Of a DNA stretch of 64,000 bases, positions 44,193 to 55,267 are shown in pieces. The position numbers and the translations under genes were made by a program. The notes beneath the pieces were generated by a model. That model ran no database searches. It was not told where the DNA came from and was given only the letters and a program-made list of their open reading frames with translations. The stretch spans positions 12,675,001-12,739,000 of the forward strand of contig BSBM01000779.1 of NCBI GenBank assembly GCA_027924585.1. Direction: 5' to 3'. This DNA is from Larix kaempferi (lineage: Eukaryota; Streptophyta; Pinopsida; Pinales; Pinaceae). Position 1 is the stretch's first letter. The number at the start of each line of letters is the position of its first letter.

Positions 44193-44840
44193 CTATTTTT
44201 GTGTTCTTAGCACTGGTAGGTTGAGAATTTCATGTATTTTTGTTGGGTCTACTTTGATACCTTCTGGTGAAATGAGATGGCCCAAAACAACTCCTTCTGT
44301 ATGTAGTATCTTACACTTTTCACTGTTGAGGCACATGTTCACTTCTATGTATTTGATGAGCACCTTCTCCATATTTTCTAAGGCCTCCTCAAAGTATCCA
44401 CCATGAGAGGTAAAGGCATTCATGTAAGCCTCCATGCTCTCATGAATTAAGTCTGCAAATGTGTTGAGAACTGTATGTTGGAAGGTGGTCGAAGCATTGC
44501 ATAGTCCAAAAGGAAGAACTTTGTATGCAAATGTTCCCCAAGGAAATGTGAATGTTGTTTTCTCTTGATCTTCTGGCGCTATACTAATCTGGTTGTACCC
44601 ACTAAATCCGTCCAAGAACGAGAAGTATTTTTTTCCAGCAAGTGTATCCATCACTTGATCAATGAAGGGAAACGAAAAATAGTCCTTGTGAGCTACCTTG
44701 TTTAGCTCCCTGTAATCCATACAAATGTGCCATTTCCCATTTTTCTTAGGAACTATGATGAGTTGAGAGACCCATTTAATGTCTAAAATAGGATAAATAA
44801 ATTTTGCAGCCATCAATTTTTGAAGTTCCTCCTTGAACAC
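44193..44840 (-). pseudogene. Gypsy-D reverse transcriptase (215 codons open, active site lost)
   Basis: LQKLMAAKFIYPILDIKWVS, IVPKKNGKWHICMDYRELN, YFSFLDGFSGYNQISIAPED (first catalytic Asp), FTFPWGTFAYKVLPFGLCNA. The active-site box that should read YMDDF reads YMNAF here, so both Asp are gone and the enzyme would be dead even if expressed. The segment is open from 44840 to 44193. Confidence 0.9.
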
Positions 44841-45002
44841 CTCTCATAAGGGAGGATTCATTCTACGCTGCGGTTGTCTGATTGGCCTACATTCATCTCT
44901 GGTATAGGTATGTTATGTGCACAAGTTAGGGTGGAGACCTTTCATATCTTTATAGTCTTAGGAAAATGAATTTTTATGTTTCCTTAGCATATTTATAAGT
45001 TT

Positions 45003-45332
45003 TTATGTTTGTTGATATGTTAGTTGGGAACCGATCATCAATGTCTTTCCTCGTTCGATTTCAAATTCTTTGGTAGAAGCGTTTGAGGTATCAATGAGGG
45101 GTCTTGGGATTATTACAGAATTTTTTGAGGAGATGGATGAGGTACCATCCTCTTGAGTGGTAATATTAAACACATAGCTTAGATCATCATAATTTGTTTC
45201 ATATGTAGCATGGGATCTTACCATGAATTGATTGATCATATCATCTTTTGTTTGCTCTTTTCCAGCCAAAAATTGCTCAATTGCAAACAACTGCTGAGCA
45301 TTGTCTTCTTCGTCTGATTCTTCACCATCCAA
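45003..45332 (-). pseudogene. Gypsy-D protease-RT linker (open, 109 aa)
   Basis: Acidic start (DGEESDEEDNAQQLFAIEQF), no known domain. Lies between protease and RT on the same strand, as in other Athila/Tat-like pol genes. Confidence 0.6.
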
Positions 45333-45467
45333 CCAAAGTGGGAGTTCTCGTTCTTCATTTTGCTTAGCAGGGGGGTATAGTGTGATCTCTTTGACAACAT
45401 TACAATGATATATTCACATGCTTCCTAATCAGAAGCCAATATAGACATCAGCAGTAGCCAGCTAGGG

Positions 45468-45850
45468 TCATCCAAGAATCAAAGGGTATCCTCCCATGTT
45501 TGATTTGGTTTGTACAACCATGAAGTCTGCATGATACTTCCATGAGTCTACTGAAATGATAACATCTTTGATAATGCCTTCTGGTTTGATGGTAGATTGA
45601 TCCACTAGTTGTAGAATGGGAGTTTCTCTTAAATTTGTGAGACCTAATATTTGCAATGTCTGCATTGTCATCACATTGATGGAAGCTCCCAAATCTATCA
45701 ATGTATTAGGAAGAGAGACATCGTTTATTTGTACTTTCACCATCGGGATGGAAGGATTTGAATATTTAGTAGTGAGGGTTTTCCCTAGCATTAAATATGC
45801 TAGATCAACAATAACATGGACTGTTTGTGGATCTCTTCATTTCCTGCCTA
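45468..45850 (-). pseudogene. Gypsy-D protease
   Basis: VKVQINDVSLPNTLIDLGAS with INVMTMQTLQILGL, then LQLVDQSTIKPEGIIKDVII and ADFMVVQTKSNMGGYPLILG. The DLGAS box (Leu in place of Ser/Thr) is usual for Athila/Tat-like gypsy elements. The final ILG block is followed by a stop. Confidence 0.85.
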
Positions 45851-48272
45851 GCTTTCTGAGGCATAGCTCCTTGACAACTTTAGAGTAAATATGGATGTCC
45901 TTAATAGATTGAAACAATGGGATCCTTTAATTCAGCTAGAGGTAAACCAGTATGCACTGTACTCAGGTTGTCTTAGAAATCCTATAGGTACCAGTAGTGG
46001 ATCGTTGGGTCCAGTCATGGGAGGGTTGAAAGGAGTACTGAACTCTCTAGAAGTTACGTCCTCAACCTCAACAGTATCAAAGACCTATTGATACTGAACT
46101 CTAGGCTGTGGTTCTCCAGGTACTTATGTTTTTCCTGTAAGTTCGAAAGAACCACGAGAATCCATCCTCCGGCGTCGCGGTGGTGGTGGAGGCTCCACAA
46201 TGAGTGGGGGAAGGTTTTGCAACCTCCAAGACCTACGAAGAGGTTGGTCCTCCACAACTATATAAAAAGAAAACTAAGTACAAAACCTAGTGGCCACTAT
46301 GACTAAGGAGAAAACAACATACCACTAAAAATTTCCTAAGTGATCAAACCAGGCAAACAAGGAAAATACTCTCAGAAGCAATTCTAGGTTGATGAGGGCC
46401 CAGAACAAACTAATAGAGTATGGACAGTCAGTTACGCGACGTCCAATGGAGGTCCTCTGGGTGCAAGCGTTTGAATCACCAAACCGCCCTCCCGGGATTA
46501 CTGCCAAAGGGTTACCTTCCGCGTCTGTCCGAGGTGAAGTGGAAATATCCTTCCACTCAACCTGTGTAGATACCTAGGGTTATGATACTAAGGATACCAC
46601 CAATACGAAAAAACCTGGGGGAACAGTCGTCAGCCTGGCCAAGACGCATGGGCAGGGTAGCAAAGCCCGAAATCCAAAAGCACTTAAAAGTACTAGTGGA
46701 CCCCCGTACATGAATCAACTCTGTTTTATGGTTGAGAGGAAAGTGAGGGGGTATCCTCAACAGTTCCAATCGCCCACGACCTCGTGCTTAACTCTGGTAA
46801 TGATAATCTTACTACGATTGTTGAGTAATGAAGCCGATTTCGGGTAGTTTAAGGTGATTTAAACCCGAAACCCTAGCTTAAGCTAGTTGATGATGTGTAT
46901 ACCTAAAAAGAAAAAGTTTCTAGTAAATTTTATTAAGATTTATTTTTAAGGGCTACTTTTTACTCAATAAGGGTAGTGAAGTGTGTGGAATGGTTTCAAC
47001 AGAAAGCAAAGTGCGTATAGAAATAATGCATGAAACTTCTCAAAAGACTCTATTCTTTTTCATTTATATTTTCAAAAATGACAAATAGGTAATCCTAAGC
47101 AAATTTTTTTTTTTGTAATTTTCTTTTAGTTTTTCAAAGCAAATGATCTATGCTACTTCGAAAAAGATGATAAATCTTACTACTAAGCTACTGATTTCAA
47201 TTTTTGTCTTTTCTAATATTTGCAAAAGAAAATGAACTTGAAAAAGGAACAAGTAAGACCTAACACAAAGTGTGAGTAAGGAAAAACAACCTAATGGTTC
47301 AAAACAAATCAAATAAAAAAGACTTGAGAAAGAATCCACCTACTGAGTTGTTTCGATGAACCAGTTCAAGGTTTGGAAAAAATTGTAAAAGAAGAAAGGA
47401 AAAGAGATGCCTTCAACGGAAAGACAGGCCTAAAAGGATGCTCCTAAGCACCAAAAACCCAAGAAAACACTCGCCAAACAAAAGGTAAGAAAACCACAAG
47501 TAACCCTACCAACACACAGATTCAAAGGAAAAGCTAACTAGAAAGCTTTAACTCACTTAGACTAATCTGAACAGATGTTCAGAAGGTATCCAGACTAAAC
47601 AACTCTTCAAAGCCACCCCAAAAACTCAAACTGGGATCAAACCCTAACAAAAAGGACAAGGCTCAGTAAAAGTGCGCTACTGTTGCTACAAACAACAAGC
47701 ATTGAGAATGCAGGTTTGTAAAACTACAACAAGCGTCTAGGGAAAAACGTGCGCTACTATGCTTAGCATAGAGTCGCGCACAACCTCAAAAAGGTTTAAA
47801 AAAGAAAAAAAGACACCCTAAACAAGTGCTAAAGCAAGTAAAGGAAAACTATAGGACTTCAGAGAGGCAAACAAGACTCAAGAAAGACAAACATGTCTCA
47901 GTAATTAGTCAAAGAAGCAAGGAAGAATACTAGAAGTAGACCCAACCACTTGGAAACCAAACCCTAGTAAAAGGCTTGAACCTACAGGAAAAGTGCGCTA
48001 CTGTTTGGTATAAGAACTAGCGCCTGTCACAAGAAGTATGCTACTGTGGTTGAGGGAAACCAGTGCACAAGACAGAAATGCGCTACTGTAAGTACAACAG
48101 ACCAGCGCACAGGGACTTAAAGCAAACAAAAGAGCTTTGCTGAAGCAAACTGAGATGAGTCAAGATAAAAATAACAGGAAAACAACCTATAAGAACCTCT
48201 CAGAAAACAAAAGACTGAATAAACTGGAAGAAAACCTAGCAAGGTCCCCTAGAGCAGAAAAATAACCGGTTA
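45851..48272 (-). other. Gypsy-D leader and possible gag remains
   Basis: Between primer site and protease. At 46.0-46.1 kb a short stretch reads FSTPFNPPMTGPNDPLLVPI. No gag capsid domain or zinc knuckle was found. 46090-46850 is richer in G+C, then sequence turns A-rich. The word gtgcgctactgt recurs five times between 47671 and 48090. Confidence 0.5.
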
Positions 48273-48291
48273 CTCCCCAACGGAGTCGCCA
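48273..48291 (-). other. Gypsy-D primer-binding site
   Basis: Minus strand TGGCGACTCCGTTGGGGAG, three bases from the LTR end. This word follows the 5' LTR in many Athila/Tat-like gypsy elements; the tRNA was not worked out here. Confidence 0.7.
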
Positions 48292-48294
48292 GTC

Positions 48295-49093
48295 TGTTGT
48301 GCAGGAAAATACCTTATAGTGGGGAGACCACACTACCAACCTGTGTGGGGTGACAGGTAAATACATTCATGTTTTGCAATAGTTACTACAAATTGAAAGA
48401 GATTAAGATTACGAAAGCCGTACCTTTTTAACGATGGCTGGTCCTAGCTTTCGCCTGATCCTTCGCTATGATGAACCTGCAAAACAAGTTAACCTTCCTC
48501 AGCATATCTTGACTGTAATAAATATGATGAAATTGGAAACAATTAAACATCAACTACAATCAGATATTCAACCAAATAAACATTCAATCAAATAAGCATT
48601 CAATCAAATAGAGATTCAATTTGGGATGGGAAGGGTATTTCCACCTTTTATTGTCAAAAAAATGAGATAAGTACAGATATACCTGATCTGCCCAGACACT
48701 TCTGCAATCGAGTCCTGGGCTCCGGCTCCTCACGATGACTTAAGAATTCCTCCAGCGTAACAACAGTTAAATCATTCCTTCCAGGTCCCTCTCTCATGGC
48801 TCCTCCTTGTATTTATGGGACAAGGTAGGTAGTTGAATTCGAGAGGTGGTTGAATTGGGAGGTTGGGGAAGTTGCAGAACCAACTTCAACTAATCCCAAT
48901 TCGTAATCTTAATATTTTTTTTCATTTCATCTTAAGATGTGCGCAGGTTCCATACAACCATACTAGCGCACAGTATGTAACTCTTGCACTTTACAACCAG
49001 TGTTTGCAACATTTTAGGGGATGTGCGCAGGTTGTATTCAACAAGACCAATGTTCAGAACGCTAGATCATTGTGGCAATAGTAGCGCACATGT
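48295..49093 (-). repeat. Gypsy-D 5' LTR, outer edge uncertain
   Basis: Inner edge TGTTGTGCAGG (+ strand) beside the primer site. A TATA-like box ATAAATAC lies on the minus strand at 48809-48816. The outer edge is set at the CA before 49094 only because copia RNase H code resumes by 49265. A word starting gatgtgcgcaggtt and ending in tagcgcaca occurs twice (48935-48975 and 49019-49093). Confidence 0.6.
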
Positions 49094-49264
49094 CATGAAA
49101 AAAGTAGAAAAAATAAGATTTTCAGCTGGAGAGTGTAGCAATAACTCATCCAAGGTCAATCTAGCTCTTCCATCCATAGTGTCCTTTTGTGTGATCAACA
49201 GAGCAATGTGAGCACGGATATGTTTCAAGCTATTAAGGACATCCATATTTACTCTAAAGAGGTC

Positions 49265-49760
49265 AATCTAGATCCTCATAGTTATGTTGATTCGTATTGG
49301 TCAGGTAGTTCCATTAATAGGAAGATCACTTTAGGATGCTGCTTCAATATGGGATCAGGTGTGATCTCTTGGTTTAGCAGGAGTAGTCCTGCATGGCACT
49401 GAGTACAGCCAAAGCAGAGTATGTCGCAGCTTGTTCGGCTAGTTGTGAGGCAGTATGGCTAAGGAAGCTACTATCTGATTTGTTTGATCTCCAGTTGGTT
49501 GTGACTTGTATACATTGCGACAACCAGAGTTGTGTGAAGTTGTCTGAGAACCCGGTGTTCCATGACAAGTCGAAGCACATTGAGATCAAGTATCACTATA
49601 TCAGGGATATGGTGCAGAGAGGATCAACGAAGCTCTAGTATGTTGCGACGGATGAGCATATAGCCAATGTATTGACCAAGCTGCTGGCCAGAGTGAAGTT
49701 TGAGTACTTCAGAGAGAATCTTGGTGTACGTCAGATCGAGTTTCCTTCCAAGGGGAAGTG
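49265..49760 (+). pseudogene. Copia-2 RNase H (5' truncated, one frame change)
   Basis: LDPHSYVDSYWSGSSINRKI (first catalytic Asp region), CCFNMGSGVISWFSRS, frame change near 49393, then [40 protein letters not shown] and IEIKYHYIRDMVQRG, a stop, YVATDEHIANVLTKLLARVK, FEYFRENLGV. The stop TGA at about 49759 is preceded by a purine-rich run (aaggggaag). Confidence 0.88.
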
Positions 49761-49809
49761 ATGAGTCCAGAAGACACAGATGCACACGAGCCATTCTCAC
49801 ATGGTGGTA

Positions 49810-50190
49810 GGTGTGTCCTCCCATGGTGCAGATATAAGGGTTGGGGCCATTCCGACATGGTTGAGGTGTGTCTTCCCATGGTCGCTAATATAAGTGTCGT
49901 GCCATTCCGACATGGTTGAGGTGTGTCTTCCCATGGTCGTTGATATAAGTGTCGAGCCATTCGAGCATGGTTGAGGTGTGTCTTCCCATGGCTGCGATAT
50001 AAGTGTCGATCCATTCTCGCATGGTTGAGGCGTGTCTTCCCATGGTTGCGATATAAGTGTTGTGCCATTCTCGCATGGTTGAGGTGTGTCTTCCCATGGC
50101 GTAGATGTAAGGGCTATGCCATTCTCGCATGGTTGAGGTGTGTCTTCCCATGGCGTAGATGTAAGTGTTGTGTTGTGTGCATCTGGGATG
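49810..50190 (+). repeat. Copia-2 3' array: 54/55-bp unit, 7 copies
   Basis: Units start with ggtgtgtcttcccatgg at 49810, 49865, 49920, 49975, 50029, 50083 and 50137. The first four spacings are 55 or 54 and the last ones 54. Each unit has CCATGG and a ccatt...catgg pair. The 54-base period keeps antisense frames open for over 100 codons; these are not real genes. Confidence 0.93.
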
Positions 50191-50244
50191 TGCTCCATGG
50201 ACGATGAGATGATATGAAGATGATGAGGTGACTGTATGGTACAC

Positions 50245-50369
50245 AGGTTTTGTAGAGGCATATAATCAGTCCTGGGATGCTCCTTCAGGTTTTGCAGTGG
50301 CATATAATCAGTCCTGGGAGATCTTGCAGGTTTTGCAGAGGCTGTGTAATAAGTCCTGAGATGTACATA
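50245..50369 (+). repeat. Copia-2 second array: 41/42-bp unit, about 3 copies
   Basis: Units start aggttttg at 50245, 50287 and 50328 and contain catataatcagtcctggga. The reverse complement of these words (tcccaggg..attatatg..caaaacct) forms the 56- and 87-bp units of Copia-3 at 57931-58508, so it is the same repeat family at another unit length. Confidence 0.88.
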
Positions 50370-50574
50370 CTTGATGGCTTGCTTGCAGAGATGATGAAGA
50401 CCTACATGGAGGCTAGGCCTACATCCATCATGAAAAAGGGCTGGCTCTGTAGAAATTCCTATGACAAGTAGATTGGAGATTGATGATTGAGATAGCAGCA
50501 ACAATGATGATGATGATCCTCCAGCGATGAAGGCTTGTGCCGATGAACTGTGTCAAGAGAATACCTTCCTAGTT

Positions 50575-50583
50575 AAGAGGGAG
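50575..50583 (+). other. Copia-2 polypurine tract
   Basis: AAGAGGGAG before the LTR, preceded by aataccttcctagtt as in Copia-3. Confidence 0.82.
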
Positions 50584-51111
50584 CGTTGATGTATTTGTAT
50601 CTTCAGAATGTCTTTCACTTGTATATTTCATATTGTATTTATATGGCATTGTACTTCTGACAGAGAGGTTTCATTCCTTCGATCGGGAAGGTCATTATTG
50701 TATTTGATAGGGTTATTAGACTCCCCTAGTGGGGTCGGCCCTAAGTCATGTTGTGATGGGTTATTAGACCCTCCTAGGAGAGGTCGGCCCAGTTAGGGTA
50801 AAAGGAAAGTGAAGTAAAGTATAAATAGAGAGTGTGACTCTCTCATTTGATTCATTCACTCACTCACTCATTCATACAAGTGAGTAGTGCACACAAGTGA
50901 AGGAGGAGGAGCTGCGGAGGACTATCTCTTTGTTTTGGGGTTTTGTACTATTGCTAATTCTATCTCTGAGGAAGTTGTAGGGTTTTCTCCTTTATGGTTT
51001 CCCCGATGAAATGCTTTGTGTCTATTGTCTCTTGTGATTGATTATGTTGTGCTTGTTATTCTCTCAGATAAGATCCTATTTCATATTGAATTAAATGTTG
51101 AAAAACTAACA
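50584..51111 (+). repeat. Copia-2 3' LTR (about 528 bp)
   Basis: Starts CGTTGATG (first T of TGTTGATG changed) and ends AACTAACA. Matches the Copia-3 LTR in order and wording at both ends. TATA box at 50820-50828; two GTCGGCCC words at 50727 and 50782. Confidence 0.87.
50820..50828 (+). promoter_or_regulatory. TATA box in Copia-2 LTR
   Basis: TATAAATAG, identical to Copia-1 and Copia-3. Confidence 0.7.
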
Positions 51112-51524
51112 TGGAGACCCTCTTCGGCAAATAAGATGAGCTAAGGGGACATATTCTGGAGAATGAGTTGATTTCTCTTCAACCGAGTAGTTTCGAAACC
51201 ATCCAACAATTATTTTCCAAATTCAAATATTTTGTCATGCAATGCAAGCAGTGTGGCATTGAGAAGAAGGATGAGCAGTTGGTGCTATCCATATTGAGCA
51301 AGCTTGGTACTGAGTTCTATGTCTTTGTTTCTACCTTACATTCAGGAAGATTGTCAATCCCCGGTTGGAAAATACCATCCCTAGATGTTTTCACTAAATC
51401 TCTCATCCAAGAACGAGACAAATTGATTCATATGGACGCCTTGAAGGCCTCCAAAAATCAAGATCTTATGGTTGGAGAGTCAAAAAGTGTGAATGCAAAA
51501 GGGAAAATAGAAGAAGCAATTTGA
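51112..51524 (+). pseudogene. Copia-C gag, 3' part
   Basis: Begins at the Copia-2 junction with METLFGK, a stop, DELRGHILENELISLQPSSF, then ILSKLGTEFYVFVSTLHSGR and IPSLDVFTKSLIQERDKLIH. Matches the Copia-B gag in order and wording (ENELISL, LSKLGxxxxVFVSTxxS, LIxExDKLIH). The first part of gag is missing because Copia-2 cuts it. Confidence 0.85.
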
Positions 51525-51552
51525 ACCCAAGCAGAATTCCAAGTCTAGTCCA

Positions 51553-52850
51553 TTGGAAGGAGCCTCCAGCTCCAAGAAGGACAATCAAAAGAAATTTGAG
51601 AAATCCAAGTGTACATACTCCAAGAAGGGTAACCATCCTGATATTTTTTGTATGAAGAAGACCATAGATCAAATGGAAAAAATCATTGAACAACATAACA
51701 TTTCCCTCCCTGAAGGCGTAATGAAGATTAATCCAGGTGGCAAGTCAAAATATCGTGAGAGATTCCATGCATTGAAGGCTGGATTCTCACAATCCCAAGA
51801 TTTTCTTATTGATTCTGGAGCCTCCAACCACATGGTTTCCTCCAGAGATCCATTTTATTCATTATATATCACTGATGGACCTAGCATACACATGGGAGAT
51901 GAATCTCAAATCTTTGTTGAAGTGAAGGGCACTATACAACTTAAGCATGGAAAGTTCAACAATGTGTTGTATGTGCCTTCTCTAGCATCTAATTTGTTGT
52001 CGTTTTATAAGATGACACACACATGTTCACCAAATAAATTATTATTTGGACCTGACACAGTTGAGGTTGAAGAGATATCATATGGGAAGCTGATAGCCAA
52101 AGGAGTTGCAAACCATGCCTCCAAGGCATATGAGTTCTCTTGCTTCTTGACACACTCACATCAAAGTGCTCTCTTGAATCATACAAATGAGACAAGCATA
52201 CTCTGGCATGAAATATTCAGACACCTAAACTTCAAATACCTACAATAGTTACACAAGGAAGAGATGGTTGAAGGTTTGTCGACCATAAATTTCTCTCAGG
52301 GAATCTGCAAAGGTTTCTTGGTAGGGAAGCACCCAGAGAGAAAGCATGATGTTGGGAAGGAAAAGAGAGATTCCTCCATACTAGATTTGATTCATAGTGA
52401 TGTTTCATGACCGATGCCCATTGCTTCAATGAATGGATCCATATACATTCTGACCTTCATTGATGACTACTCTAGGTTCTACTGAATCTACTTTCTCAAA
52501 CAGAAATCTGAGGTATTTGAAAGATTCAAAATTTTCAAAGCCTTAGTTGAGAACAATGTTGGAAGGAAGATCAAGGCACTCAAATCAGATAATGGAGGGG
52601 AGTACATCAAGAAGGAGTTGCAGCAACTATGTGCTTCCGAAGGTATTCAAATGCAACATTCTGTCCCATACAGACCACAAAAAAATGGTGTAGCATATAG
52701 GAAGAATAGGTCATTGAAAGAGATGGCTACCTGCTTTCTTGAAGCAAGAGATCTACCATCAAATCTCTAGGAAGAAGCAGTGAATTGTGCCACATACATT
52801 CAAAATAGGGACCCCACAAATCTGTTGATGGGATCACTCCTTTCGAAGCA
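51553..52850 (+). pseudogene. Copia-C zinc knuckle, protease, GAG-pre-integrase and integrase
   Basis: The degenerate knuckle is CTYSKKGNHPDIFC (second Cys is Ser). Protease FLIDSGASNHMVSSRDPFY has DSG intact; VLYVPSLASNLLSFYKM. GAG-pre-integrase LWHEIFRHLNFKYLQ, a stop, and ICKGFLVGKHPERKHDVG. Integrase LIHSDVS, a stop, FIDDYSRFY, IKALKSDNGGEYIKKE, SVPYRPQKNGVAYRKNRS (the usual AER is AYR). Stops near 52247, 52408, 52483 and 52768. Same family as Copia-B. Confidence 0.87.
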
Positions 52851-54936
52851 TTGAAGGGACACAAACCTGATGTCTCTCATTTGAGGGTTTTTGGATCCAA
52901 GGCATGGGCCAAAATCCCCTTTGACAAGAGGAAATCACTTCAACCTCAAACTAGTGAATGCATTCTTCTTGGATATGCAGAAGATGCAAAATCTTACAAA
53001 ATGGAGATTGCAACCAATATATGCTTCATTGAAAGAAGTGTTCAATTCAATTAGGATACATTGCATGATCTGCAACCAGTTGAAGGAGAAGGTATAAATT
53101 ATCTACCTCTTCCATTTGATCCTAATGATGTTTCTACAGGTGATCCACATTCAGATTCCGAAGAAGAAGATCAATATGATTCAGATCTAGATATTGAGTA
53201 TGAAGATCTAGGAAATCCAGATCCAACAATCCAGATCCAACACCTACTCCTGATCAAAATCCTAAATGGGCTCAAAATATTATTGAGGCAGCTGGGGACA
53301 TTGTTGGATCCATCTGACTATAGAAGAACAAGATCTCAATACTAAGATGCAAACATTGCACTTTTCCATACAGATCCACATCTCCCTGAGAGGTGCTTCA
53401 TGATGGTGGGGTCTGATCCATATTCTTACAGAGAGGCTTCCCATGATCTGAGATGGAAAAAAACCTTGGATGAAGAATATGAGTCATTGCAGAACATTGA
53501 GACATGGGATCTTGTCTCTCTTCCCCCAAGGAGGAAACTAGTTTAGTGCAAATGGATCTACAAAACAAAGCTTGCATCTGATGGATCTACAACCAAGTAC
53601 AAGGCTCGGTTGGTTCCAAAGGGGTACTCACAATTTCAAAATTTGGACTACAATGAGACATTCGCTCCTGTAGTAAGAATCGATTTAGTAAGGGTTGTTT
53701 TGTCCATTGCAGCTTTGAATGCATGGGAGGTACATCACATGGATGTAAAGAGCGCCTTCTTGCATGGTGACTTAGAAGAAGATATCTATATGAAACAACC
53801 TGAGGGGTACACTGATGATCCTTCCATGGTATGCAGACTGAGGAGATAATTGTATGGGATAAAGTAATCCCCAAGGGCATGGTATGCAAAGATGGATTCC
53901 TTCTTACTGTCACAAAAGTTTGAAATATGAAAATATGATTGCAATTGTTACATGCAATAGAAGGGAGGATGTCTACTGTTGATTATTTTGTATTTGGATG
54001 ACTTGCTCATCACCGGTGGATCTGCTACTAGGTTGAAGCACATCAAGTCTTCCTTGAACAAAGCATTCTCTATGACAGATCTAGGACTGTTAAAACAATT
54101 CATTGGTATTGAGGTAACTCAAAATGCTTCAGGGATCATGATTTCACAGTCAAGGTATGCGTCTAATTTACTGACAAAGTTTCATATGGCTGATTGCAAA
54201 GCCACATATTTTCCCTTCCTATATGGAATTAGATTGGAAGAAGGTGGTTCCACTCCCTTGGTTGATAACACTCTTTACAGACAACTGATTGGTAGCTTGT
54301 TGTATTTGACACATTCGAGACCAGATCCATCATATGTTGTCGGTGTTGTGGCTAGGTACATGCAGGAGCCACGTGAGTTTCATTGGAAAGCAATTAAGAG
54401 GATCTTGCACTATGTACAAGGTACGAGAGATTTTGGTATTCATTATTCTATTGGTGCTCAACTAGATCTAGTTGGTTTTATTGACTCAGACTGGAATGGA
54501 GACAATACTAATAGGAAATCTACTTCAGGGTACGTATTCATGTTGGGATCAATACCAATCTGCTGGCCAAGCAAGAAGCAAGCAACACTTGTACTTTATT
54601 CAACAAAGGCAGAGTACAGAAGGGTTGTGAATGCAGCTATCTAGGAAGTTTGGTTGCATGGGATCTTGAAATATTTTGGCATTCACACTTCTCCTTTAGT
54701 ATAGCTTTTTTGTGACAATCAAAGTGCCATCAGGATCTCCAGTGACTCAGTTTATAAGCAAATGAACAAACATATTGAGGTTCGCATGCACTACATCAGG
54801 GAGCTAGTGCACAACAGGACCATCTCACTCCATTATTGTTCTACATAGGAGATGATTGCAGACATATTCACTAAGTTCTTCACTCATAAGATATTTTTTT
54901 ATCTCATATATTTACTTGGTGTAAAAGTTGTTTGAG
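52851..54936 (+). pseudogene. Copia-C integrase C-terminus, reverse transcriptase and RNase H
   Basis: KPDVSHLRVFGSKAWAKIPF, acidic hinge, RT start LRWKKTLDEEYESLQNIETW, YNETFAPVVRIDLVRVVLS, DVKSAFLHGDLEEDIYM; catalytic box YLDDLLITGGS with both Asp. RNase H: GFIDSDWNGDNTNRKSTSGY, CDNQSAIRIS-like block, HIEVRMHYIRELVHN, MIADIFTKFFTH. At least five stops and two frame changes, so older in appearance than Copia-B. Confidence 0.88.
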
Positions 54937-54957
54937 CTCCCTGTTGTCGTATTTTGA

Positions 54958-54968
54958 GGGGGGGGGGG
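54958..54968 (+). repeat. (G)11 run in Copia-C 3' region
   Basis: Eleven G in a row after TTTTGA, 20 bases beyond the RNase H stop. It is G-rich like an old polypurine tract, but the LTR start is 130 bases further on. Confidence 0.8.
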
Positions 54969-55091
54969 TTTCCCACGAGGTTTTCCCCATTTCCTTATTT
55001 CATGGACGGTTATTTTATTTTCATCATTTAGTTGAATGTATGGGTGACCTTTGGTCTTAGTAACTAGTTCCCAAGATGCACAAGTTTGGAT

Positions 55092-55267
55092 TAAGGAGGG
55101 GTGTTAGGATAATTAATAATCCATCCTTGTCTTACCTAGCATTATTTATTTTTTCCTAGTAGTTGATGATGCCATTTCCCCCTAGTGGTGTAATGATGCC
55201 ATCTAGGATCCATCAACCACCTAATGTTCCCTGCATGCATCATTTAGGACCACTTTCAATTCCCTAA
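55092..55267 (+). repeat. Copia-C polypurine tract and start of LTR (left inverted arm)
   Basis: AAGGAGGGG at 55093-55101 followed by TGTTAGGATAATT at 55102, the expected layout of a 3' LTR after RNase H. The first 165 bases of this LTR recur inverted at 55726-55894. No clear LTR end was found. Confidence 0.65.

Larger units (their letters stand above)
43500..49093 (-). mobile_element. Gypsy-D: Athila/Tat-like element, 3' truncated
   Basis: Read on the minus strand: LTR (48295 to about 49093), primer-binding site, leader, possible gag remains, protease, RT, RNase H. Integrase and 3' LTR are missing; homology fades at 43.5 kb. The protease DLGAS box and the RT/RNase H wording are those of the plant Athila/Tat side of gypsy (family assignment is inference). 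Many stops and at least two frame changes. Confidence 0.8.
49265..51111 (+). mobile_element. Copia-2: 3' end of a copia element related to Copia-1 and Copia-3
   Basis: RNase H fragment, two tandem arrays, conserved 3' segment, polypurine tract and 3' LTR. Everything upstream of RNase H is missing. Wording of RNase H and LTR is closest to Copia-3. The LTR ends at 51111 and gag code of Copia-C starts right after, so Copia-2 inserted into Copia-C. Confidence 0.85.

Noticed and set aside
46380-46800. G+C-richer segment that looked like ribosomal DNA or a gene
   Set aside because: No rRNA-like conserved words and no long open frame; it lies where the leader or gag of Gypsy-D is expected.
49709-50504. 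Long antisense open frames in the Copia-2 array
   Set aside because: They are products of a 54-bp period, have low-complexity translation, and lie opposite the element's 3' untranslated region.
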